DNA of 64,000 nt, taken from assembly GCF_001668575.1 (NCBI RefSeq), contig NZ_LZMD01000066.1:53590-117589 (forward strand). The letters are read 5' to 3'. A program made the position numbers and the translations under genes. Below the pieces are notes generated by a model. The model was not told where the DNA came from. It saw only the letters and a program-made list of their open reading frames with translations, and did not search any database. This DNA is from Mycobacterium sp. 1164985.4. GTDB taxonomy: Bacteria > Actinomycetota > Actinomycetes > Mycobacteriales > Mycobacteriaceae. Positions 54,389 through 63,513 of the stretch are shown here, in pieces. Within the stretch, counting starts at the first letter, position 1, and the number at the start of each line of letters is the position of its first letter.

Positions 54389-55248
54389 CCTCTGCCGTCG
54401 TGGCGCGGCCCGAGCTCACCGGAGGTGAGCCGGGCGGCGGCCCCGGATTCCTCGGGCGTCGGCACGGGACGACGTCGCTGCGGGTCGGCGCAGCGTCGAT
54501 CTGGCTGAGCCTGATCGTGCTGCTGCCGCTGGCCGCCATCCTCTGGCAGGCGGTCGGCGGCGGCTGGCGGGCGTTCTGGGTGGCGGTCAGCTCGAACGCG
54601 GCCATCGAGTCGTTCAAGGTGACCCTGACCGTGTCGTTGGGGGTGACGCTGGTCAACCTGGTGTTCGGCTTGCTGGTGGCGTGGGTGCTCACGCGCGACG
54701 ACTTCTTCGGCAAGCGGCTGATCGATTCGGTGATCGACCTGCCGTTCGCCCTGCCGACGATCGTGGCCAGCCTGGTCATGCTGGCGCTCTACGGTCCGGC
54801 CAGCCCGGTGGGGCTGCACCTGCAGCACACCAAGTGGGGCATCGGCGTGGCGCTGCTGTTCGTCACGCTGCCGTTCGTGGTGCGATCCGTCCAACCGGTG
54901 CTGTTGGAGCTGGACCGCGAGATCGAGGAAGCGGCGGCGTCGTTGGGCGCCAACAACTGGATCATCTTCACCAGGGTGATGCTGCCCGCGCTGCTGCCGT
55001 CGCTGCTGTCCGGCGCCGGCCTGGCGTTCTCGCGCGCGATCGGCGAATTCGGTTCCGTCGTCCTGATCGGTGGCGCTGTGCCAGGCGAGACCGAGGTGTC
55101 CTCGCAGTGGATTCGCACCCTGATCGAGAACGACGACCGTACCGGCGCCGCGGCGATTTCGATTGTGCTGCTGCTGATCTCATTTGTCGTGCTGTTCATC
55201 CTGCGCGCGATCGGCTCGCGTGCGGCCCGACGGGAGCTGGCGCAATGA
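54385..55248 (+). CDS. cysT: Sulfate ABC transporter permease CysT
   Basis: 287 aa, six membrane segments after a polar ~30-residue N-terminus. The coupling-loop EAA motif EEAAASLGANNWIIFTRVMLPALLP contacts CysA. SRAIGEFGSVVLIGG is typical of the CysT side. Heterodimer with CysW, coupled by a 4-bp overlap. Confidence 0.95.
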   Translation: MTSAVVARPELTGGEPGGGPGFLGRRHGTTSLRVGAASIWLSLIVLLPLAAILWQAVGGGWRAFWVAVSSNAAIESFKVTLTVSLGVTLVNLVFGLLVAWVLTRDDFFGKRLIDSVIDLPFALPTIVASLVMLALYGPASPVGLHLQHTKWGIGVALLFVTLPFVVRSVQPVLLELDREIEEAAASLGANNWIIFTRVMLPALLPSLLSGAGLAFSRAIGEFGSVVLIGGAVPGETEVSSQWIRTLIENDDRTGAAAISIVLLLISFVVLFILRAIGSRAARRELAQ

Positions 55249-56060
55249 CCTTGTCGCCCGTGGTGAAATACCTGCTGCGCTACCTCGCGCTCGCCTACGT
55301 CGTCATCCTGGTCGTCGTGCCGGTGGGGCTGATCCTGTGGCGCGCCTTCTCGCCGGGCATCGGCGCGTTTGTCGAATCGATCAGTACGCCGGCGGCCATA
55401 TCGGCGTTGAACCTGTCGCTTCTGGTGGTCGCGATCGTGGTCCCGCTCAACGTGTTGTTCGGCGTGCCCACGGCATTGGTGCTGGCACGCAACAAGTTCC
55501 GCGGCAAGAGCGCGCTGCAGGCCGTCATCGACCTGCCGTTCGCGGTGTCCCCGGTGGTGGTCGGCGTCGCGCTGATCCTGCTGTGGGGCTCGGCGGGGCT
55601 GTTCGGCTTCGTGGAGAACAGCCTCGGGTTCAAGATCATTTTCGGGTTCCCCGGCATCGTGCTCGCCAGCATCTTTGTGACCGTGCCGTTCGTGATCCGC
55701 GAGGTCGAACCGGTGTTGCACGAGATCGGCACCGATCAGGAAGAGGCCGCGGCCACGCTGGGCTCGCAGTGGTGGCAAACGTTCTGGCGGGTGACGCTAC
55801 CGTCGATCCGGTGGGGTCTGACCTACGGCGTGGTGTTGACGATCGCGCGCACCCTCGGCGAATACGGGGCCGTCCTGATGGTGTCGTCGAACCTGCCGGG
55901 GAAATCGCAAACGCTCACACTGTTGGTATCGGACCGCTACACCCGAGGCGCCGAGTACGGCGCGTATGCGGTGTCGACGCTGCTGATGGCCGTGGCGGTG
56001 GTGGTGTTGGTCGCGCAGTTGGTCCTCGACGCGCGGCGGGTCCGGGCGGGCAAGGCGTAG
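55245..56060 (+). CDS. cysW: Sulfate ABC transporter permease CysW
   Basis: 271 aa, six membrane segments. EAA motif [25 protein letters not shown] and CysW-type [26 protein letters not shown]. Followed 13 bp later by cysA. Confidence 0.95.
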   Translation: MTLSPVVKYLLRYLALAYVVILVVVPVGLILWRAFSPGIGAFVESISTPAAISALNLSLLVVAIVVPLNVLFGVPTALVLARNKFRGKSALQAVIDLPFAVSPVVVGVALILLWGSAGLFGFVENSLGFKIIFGFPGIVLASIFVTVPFVIREVEPVLHEIGTDQEEAAATLGSQWWQTFWRVTLPSIRWGLTYGVVLTIARTLGEYGAVLMVSSNLPGKSQTLTLLVSDRYTRGAEYGAYAVSTLLMAVAVVVLVAQLVLDARRVRAGKA

Positions 56061-56073
56061 GGAGACAGAACAG

Positions 56074-57129
56074 ATGACGAACGCAATCGTCGTGCGTGGA
56101 GCCAACAAGCACTACGGAGACTTCGCGGCGTTGGACAACGTCGACTTCGAGGTGCCCTCCGGGTCGCTGACCGCGCTGCTCGGTCCGAGCGGGTCGGGCA
56201 AGTCGACGCTGCTGCGGGCGATCGCGGGCCTCGACCAGCCCGACACCGGCACCATCACGATCAACGGCCGCGATGTCACCGACGTGCCGCCGCAGCGTCG
56301 CGGCATCGGGTTCGTGTTCCAGCACTATGCGGCGTTCAAACACCTGACGGTGCGCGACAACGTCGCGTTCGGGTTGAAGATCCGCAAGCGCCCCAAGGCC
56401 GAAATCAGGGAAAAGGTCGACAACCTCCTCGAAGTGGTGGGGCTGGCCGGTTTCCAGACCCGCTACCCCAACCAGCTCTCCGGCGGCCAGCGTCAGCGCA
56501 TGGCGCTGGCCCGCGCGTTGGCGGTCGACCCGCAGGTTCTTCTGCTCGACGAACCGTTCGGCGCGCTGGACGCCAAGGTCCGCGAGGATCTGCGGGCGTG
56601 GCTGCGCCGGCTGCACGAAGAGGTGCACGTCACCACGGTGCTGGTGACCCACGACCAGGCTGAGGCCCTCGACGTCGCCGACCGGATCGCCGTGCTGAAC
56701 AAGGGCCGCATCGAGCAAGTGGGTTCTCCCCCAGAGGTTTACGACTCGCCCGCCAACGCGTTTGTGATGTCGTTCCTCGGCGCGGTGTCCTCGCTCAACG
56801 GTTCGCTGGTCCGCCCGCACGACATCCGCGTCGGCCGCAACCCGGAAATGGCGATCGCGTCGAGCGACGAGTCGGTACAGGCCACCGGGGTGGTGCGCGC
56901 GGTCATCGACCGGATTGTCATGTTGGGATTCGAGGTTCGCGTCGAATTGCACAGTGCGAGCGATCAGATGCCGTTCACCGCGCAGATCACCCGAGGAGAC
57001 GCCGAGGCACTCGGCCTCAAGGAGGGCGACACGGTCTACGTCCGCGCCACCCGGGTCCCTCCGTTGCCGGACGGCACGCATGTTCCGCCGGCTGACAAGG
57101 CCGACGCCGAGGCGCTGACGAAGTCCTGA
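56074..57129 (+). CDS. cysA: Sulfate ABC transporter ATP-binding protein
   Basis: 351 aa. Walker [13 protein letters not shown]-loop [14 protein letters not shown], signature [14 protein letters not shown], Walker [15 protein letters not shown], switch His in LVTHDQAEA. The C-terminal ~110 residues form a TOBE-type regulatory domain. ATG with GGGAGA upstream. Energises CysTW. Confidence 0.96.
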   Translation: MTNAIVVRGANKHYGDFAALDNVDFEVPSGSLTALLGPSGSGKSTLLRAIAGLDQPDTGTITINGRDVTDVPPQRRGIGFVFQHYAAFKHLTVRDNVAFGLKIRKRPKAEIREKVDNLLEVVGLAGFQTRYPNQLSGGQRQRMALARALAVDPQVLLLDEPFGALDAKVREDLRAWLRRLHEEVHVTTVLVTHDQAEALDVADRIAVLNKGRIEQVGSPPEVYDSPANAFVMSFLGAVSSLNGSLVRPHDIRVGRNPEMAIASSDESVQATGVVRAVIDRIVMLGFEVRVELHSASDQMPFTAQITRGDAEALGLKEGDTVYVRATRVPPLPDGTHVPPADKADAEALTKS

Positions 57130-57195
57130 CTCCCGACTGAAGATGGGGCAATTGCCCCATTCCGCGCGGGCGATTCGCCTGGTTGGGTGAGGTGT

Positions 57196-58266
57196 ATGAA
57201 CACCTCGAGCACACCGACCCTGGTCGACCAGGACAAGCTGATGAATTTCGTCTTCCGCGCGGTCGAGGAGGCGGGCGCGGCACTCAATTGCGCCCTCGTG
57301 GTCATGGGCGACCGCCTCGGGTACTACCGGTCGCTCGCCGAACACGGGCCGAGCACCCCGGCCGAACTGGCCGAGCGCACCGGCACCGACGGGCGCTACG
57401 CCCGCGAGTGGCTCAACGCGCAAGCGGCCGGGTCATTCGTCGAGTACGACGCCGAGACCGGTCGGTACCGGCTGCCTCCTGAGCACGCCGTCGCCCTCAC
57501 CGACGAGACCAGCCCGGCGTTCGTCGGCGGCCTGTTCCAGATCGCCCACGGAACCGCGGCGGATGCCGCCCGGATCGTCGAGGCCGCGTCGACCGGCCGC
57601 GGAGTCGGCTGGGGCGATCACAACGCCGATGTGCATGTCGGATGCGAACGGTTCTTCCGCCCGACCTACACCGCGCACCTGGTGAACGACTGGCTCCCGG
57701 CACTGGACGGCGTCGTGGACAAGCTGTCGTCCGGCGCCAGGGTGGCCGACGTGGGCTGTGGGCACGGGGCGTCGACAGTGCTGATGGCAGAGGCGTTTCC
57801 GGCGTCGACATTCGTCGGCGTGGACGGTCACGCGGGATCCATCGACGTGGCCCGCGAGCGCACTGGGACAACGTCGACGGTCGATTTCCGGGTCGCGGCC
57901 GCGGACGCATTCGACGGTGGGCCGTACGACCTGGTGACGATGTTCGACTGCCTGCACGACATGGGCGACCCGATCGGCGCCGCACGCCACATCCGCGAGG
58001 TCATCGCCGAGGACGGCACATGGATGGTGGTCGAACCGGCCGCCGGCGACCGGGTCGAAGACAACCTCAACCCGATCGGTCGTGCGTATTACGGCTTCTC
58101 CACGCTGCTGTGCACGCCGTCGTCGATGGCGCAGCCGGTCGGCATGGCTCTGGGCACTCAGGCGGGCCCGGCCCGCATCCGCGACGTCGTAACCGAGGCG
58201 GGCTTCGGCCGGTTCCGGCTGGCCGCGCAGACCCCGTTCAACAACGTGTTCGAAATTCGGCCCTGA
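57196..58266 (+). CDS. SAM-dependent methyltransferase
   Basis: 356 aa from ATG 57196 (GAGGTG upstream). N-terminal winged-helix-like dimer domain (SLAEHGPSTPAELAERTGTDGRYAREWLNAQAAGS) and a class I methyltransferase domain with SAM motif VADVGCGHGASTVLMAEAF, FVGVDGHAGSIDVARER and DLVTMFDCLHDMGDP. Similar mycobacterial proteins (Rv2258c type) have unknown substrates. Converges on the chelatase gene, 7 bp apart, with no clear link to sulfur metabolism. Confidence 0.88.
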   Translation: MNTSSTPTLVDQDKLMNFVFRAVEEAGAALNCALVVMGDRLGYYRSLAEHGPSTPAELAERTGTDGRYAREWLNAQAAGSFVEYDAETGRYRLPPEHAVALTDETSPAFVGGLFQIAHGTAADAARIVEAASTGRGVGWGDHNADVHVGCERFFRPTYTAHLVNDWLPALDGVVDKLSSGARVADVGCGHGASTVLMAEAFPASTFVGVDGHAGSIDVARERTGTTSTVDFRVAAADAFDGGPYDLVTMFDCLHDMGDPIGAARHIREVIAEDGTWMVVEPAAGDRVEDNLNPIGRAYYGFSTLLCTPSSMAQPVGMALGTQAGPARIRDVVTEAGFGRFRLAAQTPFNNVFEIRP

Positions 58267-58273
58267 CGCCCGG

Positions 58274-58981
58274 TCAGGCGGCGGCCGCGGCGCCCGCGGT
58301 GATCGCGTCGTAGCGGTCCAGCACCGTCGCTGCGACGAGGTTGTGCGATCCGAGCGGCTCGGCCATCACGATACCCTGCGCCGCAGCGTATTCCGCGACG
58401 CGATCGGTGATCCGGCCGTGCGCCAGGAACCACGGCGCGATGACCAGACGTTCGGCACCGCGGGCGCGCAGGCGCTCGGCGGCGTCCGGGAGGTCGGCGT
58501 ACGGTCCGGTGGCGAACGCGACTTCGGCTCCCGCCCAGCGGGTTCCGGACCACAGCACCTGCGCGACCGTCGCGGTCCTGGCATTCGCGTCCGGGCGTGA
58601 CGACCCGACTGCGACGACGAGGACGCCAACGTCTTCGTCGTCGGGGGAGACGCCGAGCTCGGCCAGTCGCTGACGCAACACCGTCAGCAACGCCGGATCC
58701 TCACCGAGCACCTCGGCCCGGTCGACCATCGCGCCCGAATCTTTGATGACCGCCGGGATGTCGACACGCGCGTGAAATGCACTGGCCAGCAAGAACGGAA
58801 CCACCACACCGGGGGTATGCAGGCCGCTCAGCGTGTCGAACAGGCTGGGCCCGTTCTGCTCCAAAAACGCCGGACGGACGTCGAGCCAGGGCCGCAGTCT
58901 CCGGATGCGGCCCGCGACGGCGTGCGTGACTGCCGCGGAGCGCGGGTCGGCGCTGCCGTGCGCGGTGAGCACCAGCGTCAC
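58274..58981 (-). CDS. CbiX/SirB-like sirohydrochlorin chelatase
   Basis: 235 aa from GTG 58981. Two related half-domains, each with a metal-type His: LVLTAHGSADPRSA at the start and APWFLAHGRITDRV in the second half. The family inserts Fe or Co into sirohydrochlorin. Third gene after sirA and cysH (7-bp gap), so it most likely makes siroheme for SirA. The M. tuberculosis equivalent is annotated che1 (Rv2393). Confidence 0.87.
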   Translation of the reverse strand: MTLVLTAHGSADPRSAAVTHAVAGRIRRLRPWLDVRPAFLEQNGPSLFDTLSGLHTPGVVVPFLLASAFHARVDIPAVIKDSGAMVDRAEVLGEDPALLTVLRQRLAELGVSPDDEDVGVLVVAVGSSRPDANARTATVAQVLWSGTRWAGAEVAFATGPYADLPDAAERLRARGAERLVIAPWFLAHGRITDRVAEYAAAQGIVMAEPLGSHNLVAATVLDRYDAITAGAAAAA

Positions 58982-58988
58982 TGCGGCC

Positions 58989-59693
58989 TCACGAGGCGTG
59001 CAACCCGCATTCGATCTTGCCGGTGCCCGCCCAGCGGCCGCTGCGCGGATCGGCGCCCTCGACGGGCTTCGCCGTGCACGGTGCACAGCCGATCGACGGA
59101 TAACCCTCGTAGACAAGCGGATTGACCAGCACGCCGTTGGCGTCGATGTATTCCTGCATGTCGTCGTCGGACCAGGCCGCCAGCGGGTTGATCTTCACCA
59201 GCCCGAAAGCCTTGTCCCAGCTGATCAGCGGCGCGTTGGCGCGCGTAGGCGCCTCGACTCGGCGGATGCCCGTCACCCACGCCGAGTAACCGCGCAGCGC
59301 CTTCGACAGCGGCTCGACCTTGCGCATGCGGCAGCACTCGTTGGGCTCGCGGGCGAACAGGTCCTTGCCGAACAACTCGTCCTGCTCGGCGACGCTCTTC
59401 TCCGCGGTGACGTTGACGATGTTGACGTCGTACACCGCCTCGACGGCGTCGCGGGTGCCGATCGTCTCCACGAAGTGGTAGCCGGTGTCGAGGAACAGGA
59501 TGTCGACTCCCGGACGCACCTTGGCGGCCAGGTCGATGAGCACGGCGTCCTGCATGTTCGAGGCCACGACGTAATTGCCGCCGAAATTCTCGTCGGTCCA
59601 GCGCAGCAGATCGTTCGCGCTCGCCCCCTCGAGTTCGGCGGCACCGCGCTCGGCCAGTGCCTGCAGTTCGATCTCGTTCATCAAATCCGTCAC
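58989..59693 (-). CDS. cysH: Adenosine 5'-phosphosulfate reductase
   Basis: 234 aa from GTG 59693, overlapping sirA by 4 bp. Reduces APS to sulfite with thioredoxin. The Fe-S ligands NECCRMRK and GCAPCT mark it as an APS (not PAPS) reductase; VVASNMQDAVLIDLAA and LFLDTGYHFVETI form the nucleotide site, and the catalytic Cys lies in the C-terminal ECGLHAS. Middle gene of sirA-cysH-chelatase. Confidence 0.95.
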   Translation of the reverse strand: MTDLMNEIELQALAERGAAELEGASANDLLRWTDENFGGNYVVASNMQDAVLIDLAAKVRPGVDILFLDTGYHFVETIGTRDAVEAVYDVNIVNVTAEKSVAEQDELFGKDLFAREPNECCRMRKVEPLSKALRGYSAWVTGIRRVEAPTRANAPLISWDKAFGLVKINPLAAWSDDDMQEYIDANGVLVNPLVYEGYPSIGCAPCTAKPVEGADPRSGRWAGTGKIECGLHAS

Positions 59694-61372
59694 CGCAAAT
59701 CCGCCTCGTCTGCTCGTATTGCCCACGTAGCGAAACGCTCGCCCTGCTCGCGTTGTTTCACGAAGTTGCGAACCACCCGGTCGATGTAGTCGCCGAGCTC
59801 GGTGGCCAGCACTTTGTGCTGGCGCAGCTTGCGACCGAAACCGCTGTCGAGTCCGAGGCTTCCGCCCAGGTGCACCTGGAAACCCTCGACCGCGTTGCCG
59901 TCGCCGTCGTCGACCATCTGGCCCTTGAACCCGATGTCGGCGACCTGGATGCGGGCGCACGAGTTCGGGCAGCCGTTGATGTTGACCGTGATCGGCACGT
60001 CGAGCTGCGCGTTGATGTCCTCGAGCCGCTTCTCCAGCTCCGGAACCAGAACCTGCGCGCGGTTGCGGGTTTCGGCGAACGACAGCTTGCAGTACTCGAT
60101 GCCGGTGCAGGCCATCAGGTTCTTGCGCCACGCCGACGGCCGCGACGGCAGCCCCAGCGCGTCGAGCTCTTCGACGAGCTTGGCAAGATTTTCATCGGGG
60201 ACGTCGAGGATGACCAGCTTCTGGTACGGGGTCAGCCGGATCCGGTCCGAACCCGCCGCCTCGGCGAGGTCGGCCACCTTGGTCAGGATCGTGCCCGAAA
60301 CCCGGCCGGCGATCGGCGCGACGCCGACCGCGTTGTGTCCGTTCTTGAGCTTCTGGATTCCCACGTGGTCGATGGGGTGCTTGACCGGCTCGGGCGCAGG
60401 GCCGTCGATCAGCTTGCGGCCCAGGTACTCGTCCTCGAGGACCTGGCGGAATTTCTCGACACCCCAGTCCTTGATCAGGAACTTCAGCCGGGCCTTGCTG
60501 CGCAGGCGCCGGTATCCGTAGTCGCGGAAGACCGACGTCACACCCTCCCAGACGTCGGGAACCTCTTCCAGCGGAACCCACGCGCCGAGGCGCTGGGCGA
60601 GCATCGGGTTGGTGGACAGCCCGCCGCCGACCCACAGGTCCAGGCCGGGGCCGTGCTCGGGGTGGTTGACGCCGATGAACGCAACGTCGTTGACCTCGTG
60701 GGCGACGTCCTGCAGGCCCGAGATCGCGGTCTTGTACTTCCGCGGCAGGTTGGAGAACGCGGGATTGCCGATGTAGCGGCGCACGATCTCGTCGACGGCC
60801 CAGCTCGGGTCGAGGACCTCGTCGAGGGATTCACCCGACAGGGGGCCGCCCAGCACGACGCGGGGGCAGTCACCGCAGGCTTCGGTGGTCTGTAGGCCGA
60901 CCGCGGCCAGCCGCTCCCAGATCTCCGGCACGTCTTCGATCCGGATCCAGTGGTACTGGACGTTTTCGCGGTCGCTGATGTCGGCGGTGTCGCGGGCGAA
61001 CTGGGTGGAGATCTCGCCGATGGTTCGCAGGGCGGCGGCGCTGAGCGCGCCGCCGTCGCAGCGCACCCGCATCATGAAGTACTTGGCCTCGAGCAGATCG
61101 GCGTTCTCGTCGCCGGTCCAGGTGCCGTCGTAGCCCTGCTCACGCTGGGTGTAGAGGCCCATCCATCGCATGCGGCCCCGCAGGTCCTGCTTGTCGATGC
61201 TGTCGAAACCGCGCTGGGAGTAGATGTCGAGGATGCGGGCGCGCACGTTGAGCGCGTCGTCGTCCTTCTTGAACTGCTCGTTGGCGTTGAGCGGCTCGCG
61301 GTATCCGAGTGCCCACTGCCCTTCGGCGCGGGTCTTCTTGGCGGGTCTCGGTTTGGATTCCGCGGTGGTCAT
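59690..61372 (-). CDS. sirA: Ferredoxin-dependent assimilatory sulfite reductase
   Basis: Six-electron reduction of sulfite to sulfide; also called NirA in mycobacteria. 560 aa in two homologous halves. The siroheme/[4Fe-4S] Cys are in TACTGIEYCKLSF and NGCPNSCARIQ. Tyr74 and Cys166 have the same 92-residue spacing as the Tyr69-Cys161 covalent pair of the M. tuberculosis enzyme. ATG 61372 has AAGGAG 7 bp upstream, inside a hairpin. First structural gene of the operon behind a Cys-rich leader. Confidence 0.95.
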   Translation of the reverse strand: MTTAESKPRPAKKTRAEGQWALGYREPLNANEQFKKDDDALNVRARILDIYSQRGFDSIDKQDLRGRMRWMGLYTQREQGYDGTWTGDENADLLEAKYFMMRVRCDGGALSAAALRTIGEISTQFARDTADISDRENVQYHWIRIEDVPEIWERLAAVGLQTTEACGDCPRVVLGGPLSGESLDEVLDPSWAVDEIVRRYIGNPAFSNLPRKYKTAISGLQDVAHEVNDVAFIGVNHPEHGPGLDLWVGGGLSTNPMLAQRLGAWVPLEEVPDVWEGVTSVFRDYGYRRLRSKARLKFLIKDWGVEKFRQVLEDEYLGRKLIDGPAPEPVKHPIDHVGIQKLKNGHNAVGVAPIAGRVSGTILTKVADLAEAAGSDRIRLTPYQKLVILDVPDENLAKLVEELDALGLPSRPSAWRKNLMACTGIEYCKLSFAETRNRAQVLVPELEKRLEDINAQLDVPITVNINGCPNSCARIQVADIGFKGQMVDDGDGNAVEGFQVHLGGSLGLDSGFGRKLRQHKVLATELGDYIDRVVRNFVKQREQGERFATWAIRADEADLR

Positions 61373-61377
61373 GGGGT

Positions 61378-61394
61378 GGCTCCTTGGTGGAGCC
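61378..61394 (-). promoter_or_regulatory. Hairpin hiding the sirA ribosome binding site
   Basis: On the minus strand GGCTCC-ACCAA-GGAGCC forms a perfect 6-bp hairpin. The Shine-Dalgarno AAGGAG (61380-61385) is in its loop and 3' arm. Opening by leader translation or ribosome stalling would expose it. The rest of the leader to 61483 has GC-rich direct repeats (GCCGCCGGA twice). Confidence 0.7.
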
Positions 61395-61483
61395 GGCGTT
61401 CGAATCGCGCGTGGTCACCGGGTGGCTGTCCGGCGGCGCAGATCCGGCGGCCAGCTATACGTACGGGTGGGCTGGGACCTAGA

Positions 61484-61594
61484 TCAAGCGCAAGGCAGAC
61501 AACAACAGGTACACACGCGCTTGAAGTCGACGTGCCGACGCGCCACCAGCGATACGCGCTGGGGGAAGATGCGGCCGGCAGTCACGTCCGCCAT
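61484..61594 (-). CDS. Cysteine-rich leader peptide of sirA-cysH
   Basis: 36 codons starting ATG 61594 and ending VCTCCCLPCA, with five Cys in eight codons just before the stop. It is the counterpart of the leader ahead of subI and fits the cysteine-responsive attenuation described for mycobacterial sulfur operons. No classical Shine-Dalgarno precedes it, and no convincing -10 box lies 7 bp upstream, so whether it is leaderless is unclear. The stop is 111 bp before the sirA ATG. Confidence 0.85.
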   Translation of the reverse strand: MADVTAGRIFPQRVSLVARRHVDFKRVCTCCCLPCA

Positions 61595-61678
61595 TGTGCC
61601 ACGGACACCCGCACCAGCCCTAACCGGGCGAGATTTGCGCTCACGGTGAGCAAAACCGCGGTCTGGGAAACTGGCTGG

Positions 61679-62872
61679 GTGACCGTCCGAACCGCAGGGG
61701 CTCCGAACGCCGCACCGGCGGCGCTGCCGGCGATGACTCCTGCGCCCGGGCGGCCGTTCGGCATCTACATTCACGTGCCGTTCTGCGCGACCCGCTGCGG
61801 CTACTGCGACTTCAACACCTACACCCCCGGCGAGCTGGGCGGAGCCAACCCCGACGGCTGGCTCACCGCGCTGCGGGCGGAGTTGGCGCTGGCCGCGCGG
61901 CACCTCGGCCGCATCCCCGAGGTCACCACCGTGTTCGTCGGCGGAGGCACGCCGTCGCTGCTGGGCGGATCCGGCCTGGCCGCGGTCCTCGACGGCGTGC
62001 GGGCACACTTCCCGCTGGCCGAGGGGGCCGAGGTCACCACGGAGGCCAACCCGGAGTCGACGTCTCCGCTGTTGTTCGATCAGCTCCTGGCGGCCGGATA
62101 CACCCGGGTATCGCTGGGCATGCAGTCGGCGGCCGCGCACGTGCTGGCCACGCTGGACCGCACGCATTCGCCGGGCCGGGCGCTCGCCGCGGCCCGGGAG
62201 GCCCGCGCCGCCGGGTTCGAGCACGTCAACCTCGACCTGATCTACGGAACGCCGGGGGAGTCCGACGACGACCTGCTGCGCTCGGTCGACACGGTCGTCG
62301 AGGCCGGCGTCGACCACGTGTCGGCGTACGCGCTGGTCATCGAGGACGGTACGGCGATGGCCCGCCGGGTGCGGCGCGGGGAGCTGGCCCCGACCGACGA
62401 CGACGTGCTGGCCCGCCGCTACGAGTTGGTCGACGCACGCCTGGCGGCCGCCGGTTTCGCCTGGTACGAGGTGTCGAACTGGAGCCGACCGGGCGGCGAG
62501 TGCCGGCACAACATCGGCTACTGGAACGGCGGCCAGTGGTGGGGCGCCGGGCCGGGTGCGCACGGCTTCGTCGACGCGGTGCGCTGGTGGAACGCCAAAC
62601 ACCCGAACGCGTACGCACAGACGCTGGCCGACGCTCGTCTGCCGGTGGCCGACTTCGAGCACCTCGACGCCGACACCATGCACATGGAGGACGTGATGCT
62701 GCGGGTGCGGTTGCGCGACGGGCTGCCGACAAGCGTGCTCAGCGCGCCCGAACGCGACCGTGCCGCCGTCGCGGTGTCCGACGGGCTGCTGCGTCGGGCC
62801 GCCGATCGGCTGGTGCTCACCGACCGCGGCCGGTTGCTGGCCGACGCGGTGGTGCGCGACTTGCTCGCCTGA
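61679..62872 (+). CDS. hemW: Radical SAM haem chaperone HemW (HemN-like)
   Basis: 397 aa from GTG 61679; ATG 61733 is possible. Radical SAM motif CATRCGYCDF, GGGTPSLL, SLGMQSAAAHVLATLDRTHSPGRA, NLDLIYGTPGES, and the C-terminal HemN-type domain (YEVSNWSRPGGECRHNIGYWNG). Without the extra N-terminal Cys of true coproporphyrinogen dehydrogenase, the protein fits HemW, which inserts haem into target proteins. Divergent from the sirA leader, ~85 bp apart. Confidence 0.93.
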   Translation: MTVRTAGAPNAAPAALPAMTPAPGRPFGIYIHVPFCATRCGYCDFNTYTPGELGGANPDGWLTALRAELALAARHLGRIPEVTTVFVGGGTPSLLGGSGLAAVLDGVRAHFPLAEGAEVTTEANPESTSPLLFDQLLAAGYTRVSLGMQSAAAHVLATLDRTHSPGRALAAAREARAAGFEHVNLDLIYGTPGESDDDLLRSVDTVVEAGVDHVSAYALVIEDGTAMARRVRRGELAPTDDDVLARRYELVDARLAAAGFAWYEVSNWSRPGGECRHNIGYWNGGQWWGAGPGAHGFVDAVRWWNAKHPNAYAQTLADARLPVADFEHLDADTMHMEDVMLRVRLRDGLPTSVLSAPERDRAAVAVSDGLLRRAADRLVLTDRGRLLADAVVRDLLA

Positions 62873-62925
62873 ACGTGAGCTTGTGCCCGAAAATCCGCCG
62901 ATATCTCGCACATAAGCTCACGTTC
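62871..62925 (+). terminator. Long inverted repeat overlapping the hemW stop
   Basis: GAACGTGAGCTTGTGC (62871-62886) pairs with 62908-62925 with a 2-nt bulge; loop 21 nt. It begins inside the hemW stop codon. Likely terminator. Confidence 0.6.
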
Positions 62926-62997
62926 GCGGGCCGGGCGTTGAACGATTGACCGGTGATTGTCGTTGTGATCAGCGATGACGACTGTGGTGGATGAGCG

Positions 62998-63513
62998 ATG
63001 ACACCCGACCCCGCGCAGGCCGAGCTGCTGCGCGCGATCCACGAGGAGCACAGCCAGGCGCTGCTGCGGTACGTGTTGCGGCTCACGCGCGGCGACATGC
63101 CCTTCGCCGAGGACGTGGTGCAGGAAGCGCTGCTGCGGCTGTGGCGCAAACCGGAGATCCTGCAGCAGCGGGGCGACGCCGCGCGGGCGTGGCTGTTCAC
63201 CGTCGCGCGCAACCTCGTCATCGACGACCGGCGCAGCGCGCGCTTCAGCCGCGAACTGCAGACCGACGACCTGCCCGAGCGGCCGTCGCTCGACGCGATC
63301 GGTCCCGCGGTCGACAAATGGGTACTCGCCGACGCACTGAAATCGCTCAGCGCCGACCATCGCACCGCGATCGTGCGTGCTTACTACCTCGGCCAGACTG
63401 TCGCCGACATCGCTGAGCACGAGGGGATCGCCGCGGGCACCGTGAAGTCCAGGCTTCATTACGCGTTGCGCGCGTTGCGGAGCGCGCTGCAGGAGAGGGG
63501 GATTGTCCAATGA
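62998..63513 (+). CDS. ECF sigma factor, SigL-like
   Basis: 171 aa from ATG 62998. Sigma region 2 (LLRYVLRLTRGDMPFAEDVVQEALLRLWR, ARAWLFTVARNLVIDDRRSARF) and region 4 (LSADHRTAIVRAYYLGQTVADIAEHEGIAAGTVKSRLHYALRALR). It resembles mycobacterial SigL by remembered sequence. No extra domain. Overlaps its anti-sigma gene by 4 bp, the usual arrangement. This pair is not, as I recall, next to hemW in M. tuberculosis. Confidence 0.9.
   Translation: MTPDPAQAELLRAIHEEHSQALLRYVLRLTRGDMPFAEDVVQEALLRLWRKPEILQQRGDAARAWLFTVARNLVIDDRRSARFSRELQTDDLPERPSLDAIGPAVDKWVLADALKSLSADHRTAIVRAYYLGQTVADIAEHEGIAAGTVKSRLHYALRALRSALQERGIVQ

Noticed and set aside
60950..61678. Upstream extension of hemW
   Set aside because: It is antisense to sirA and its leader; the radical SAM protein starts near 61679.
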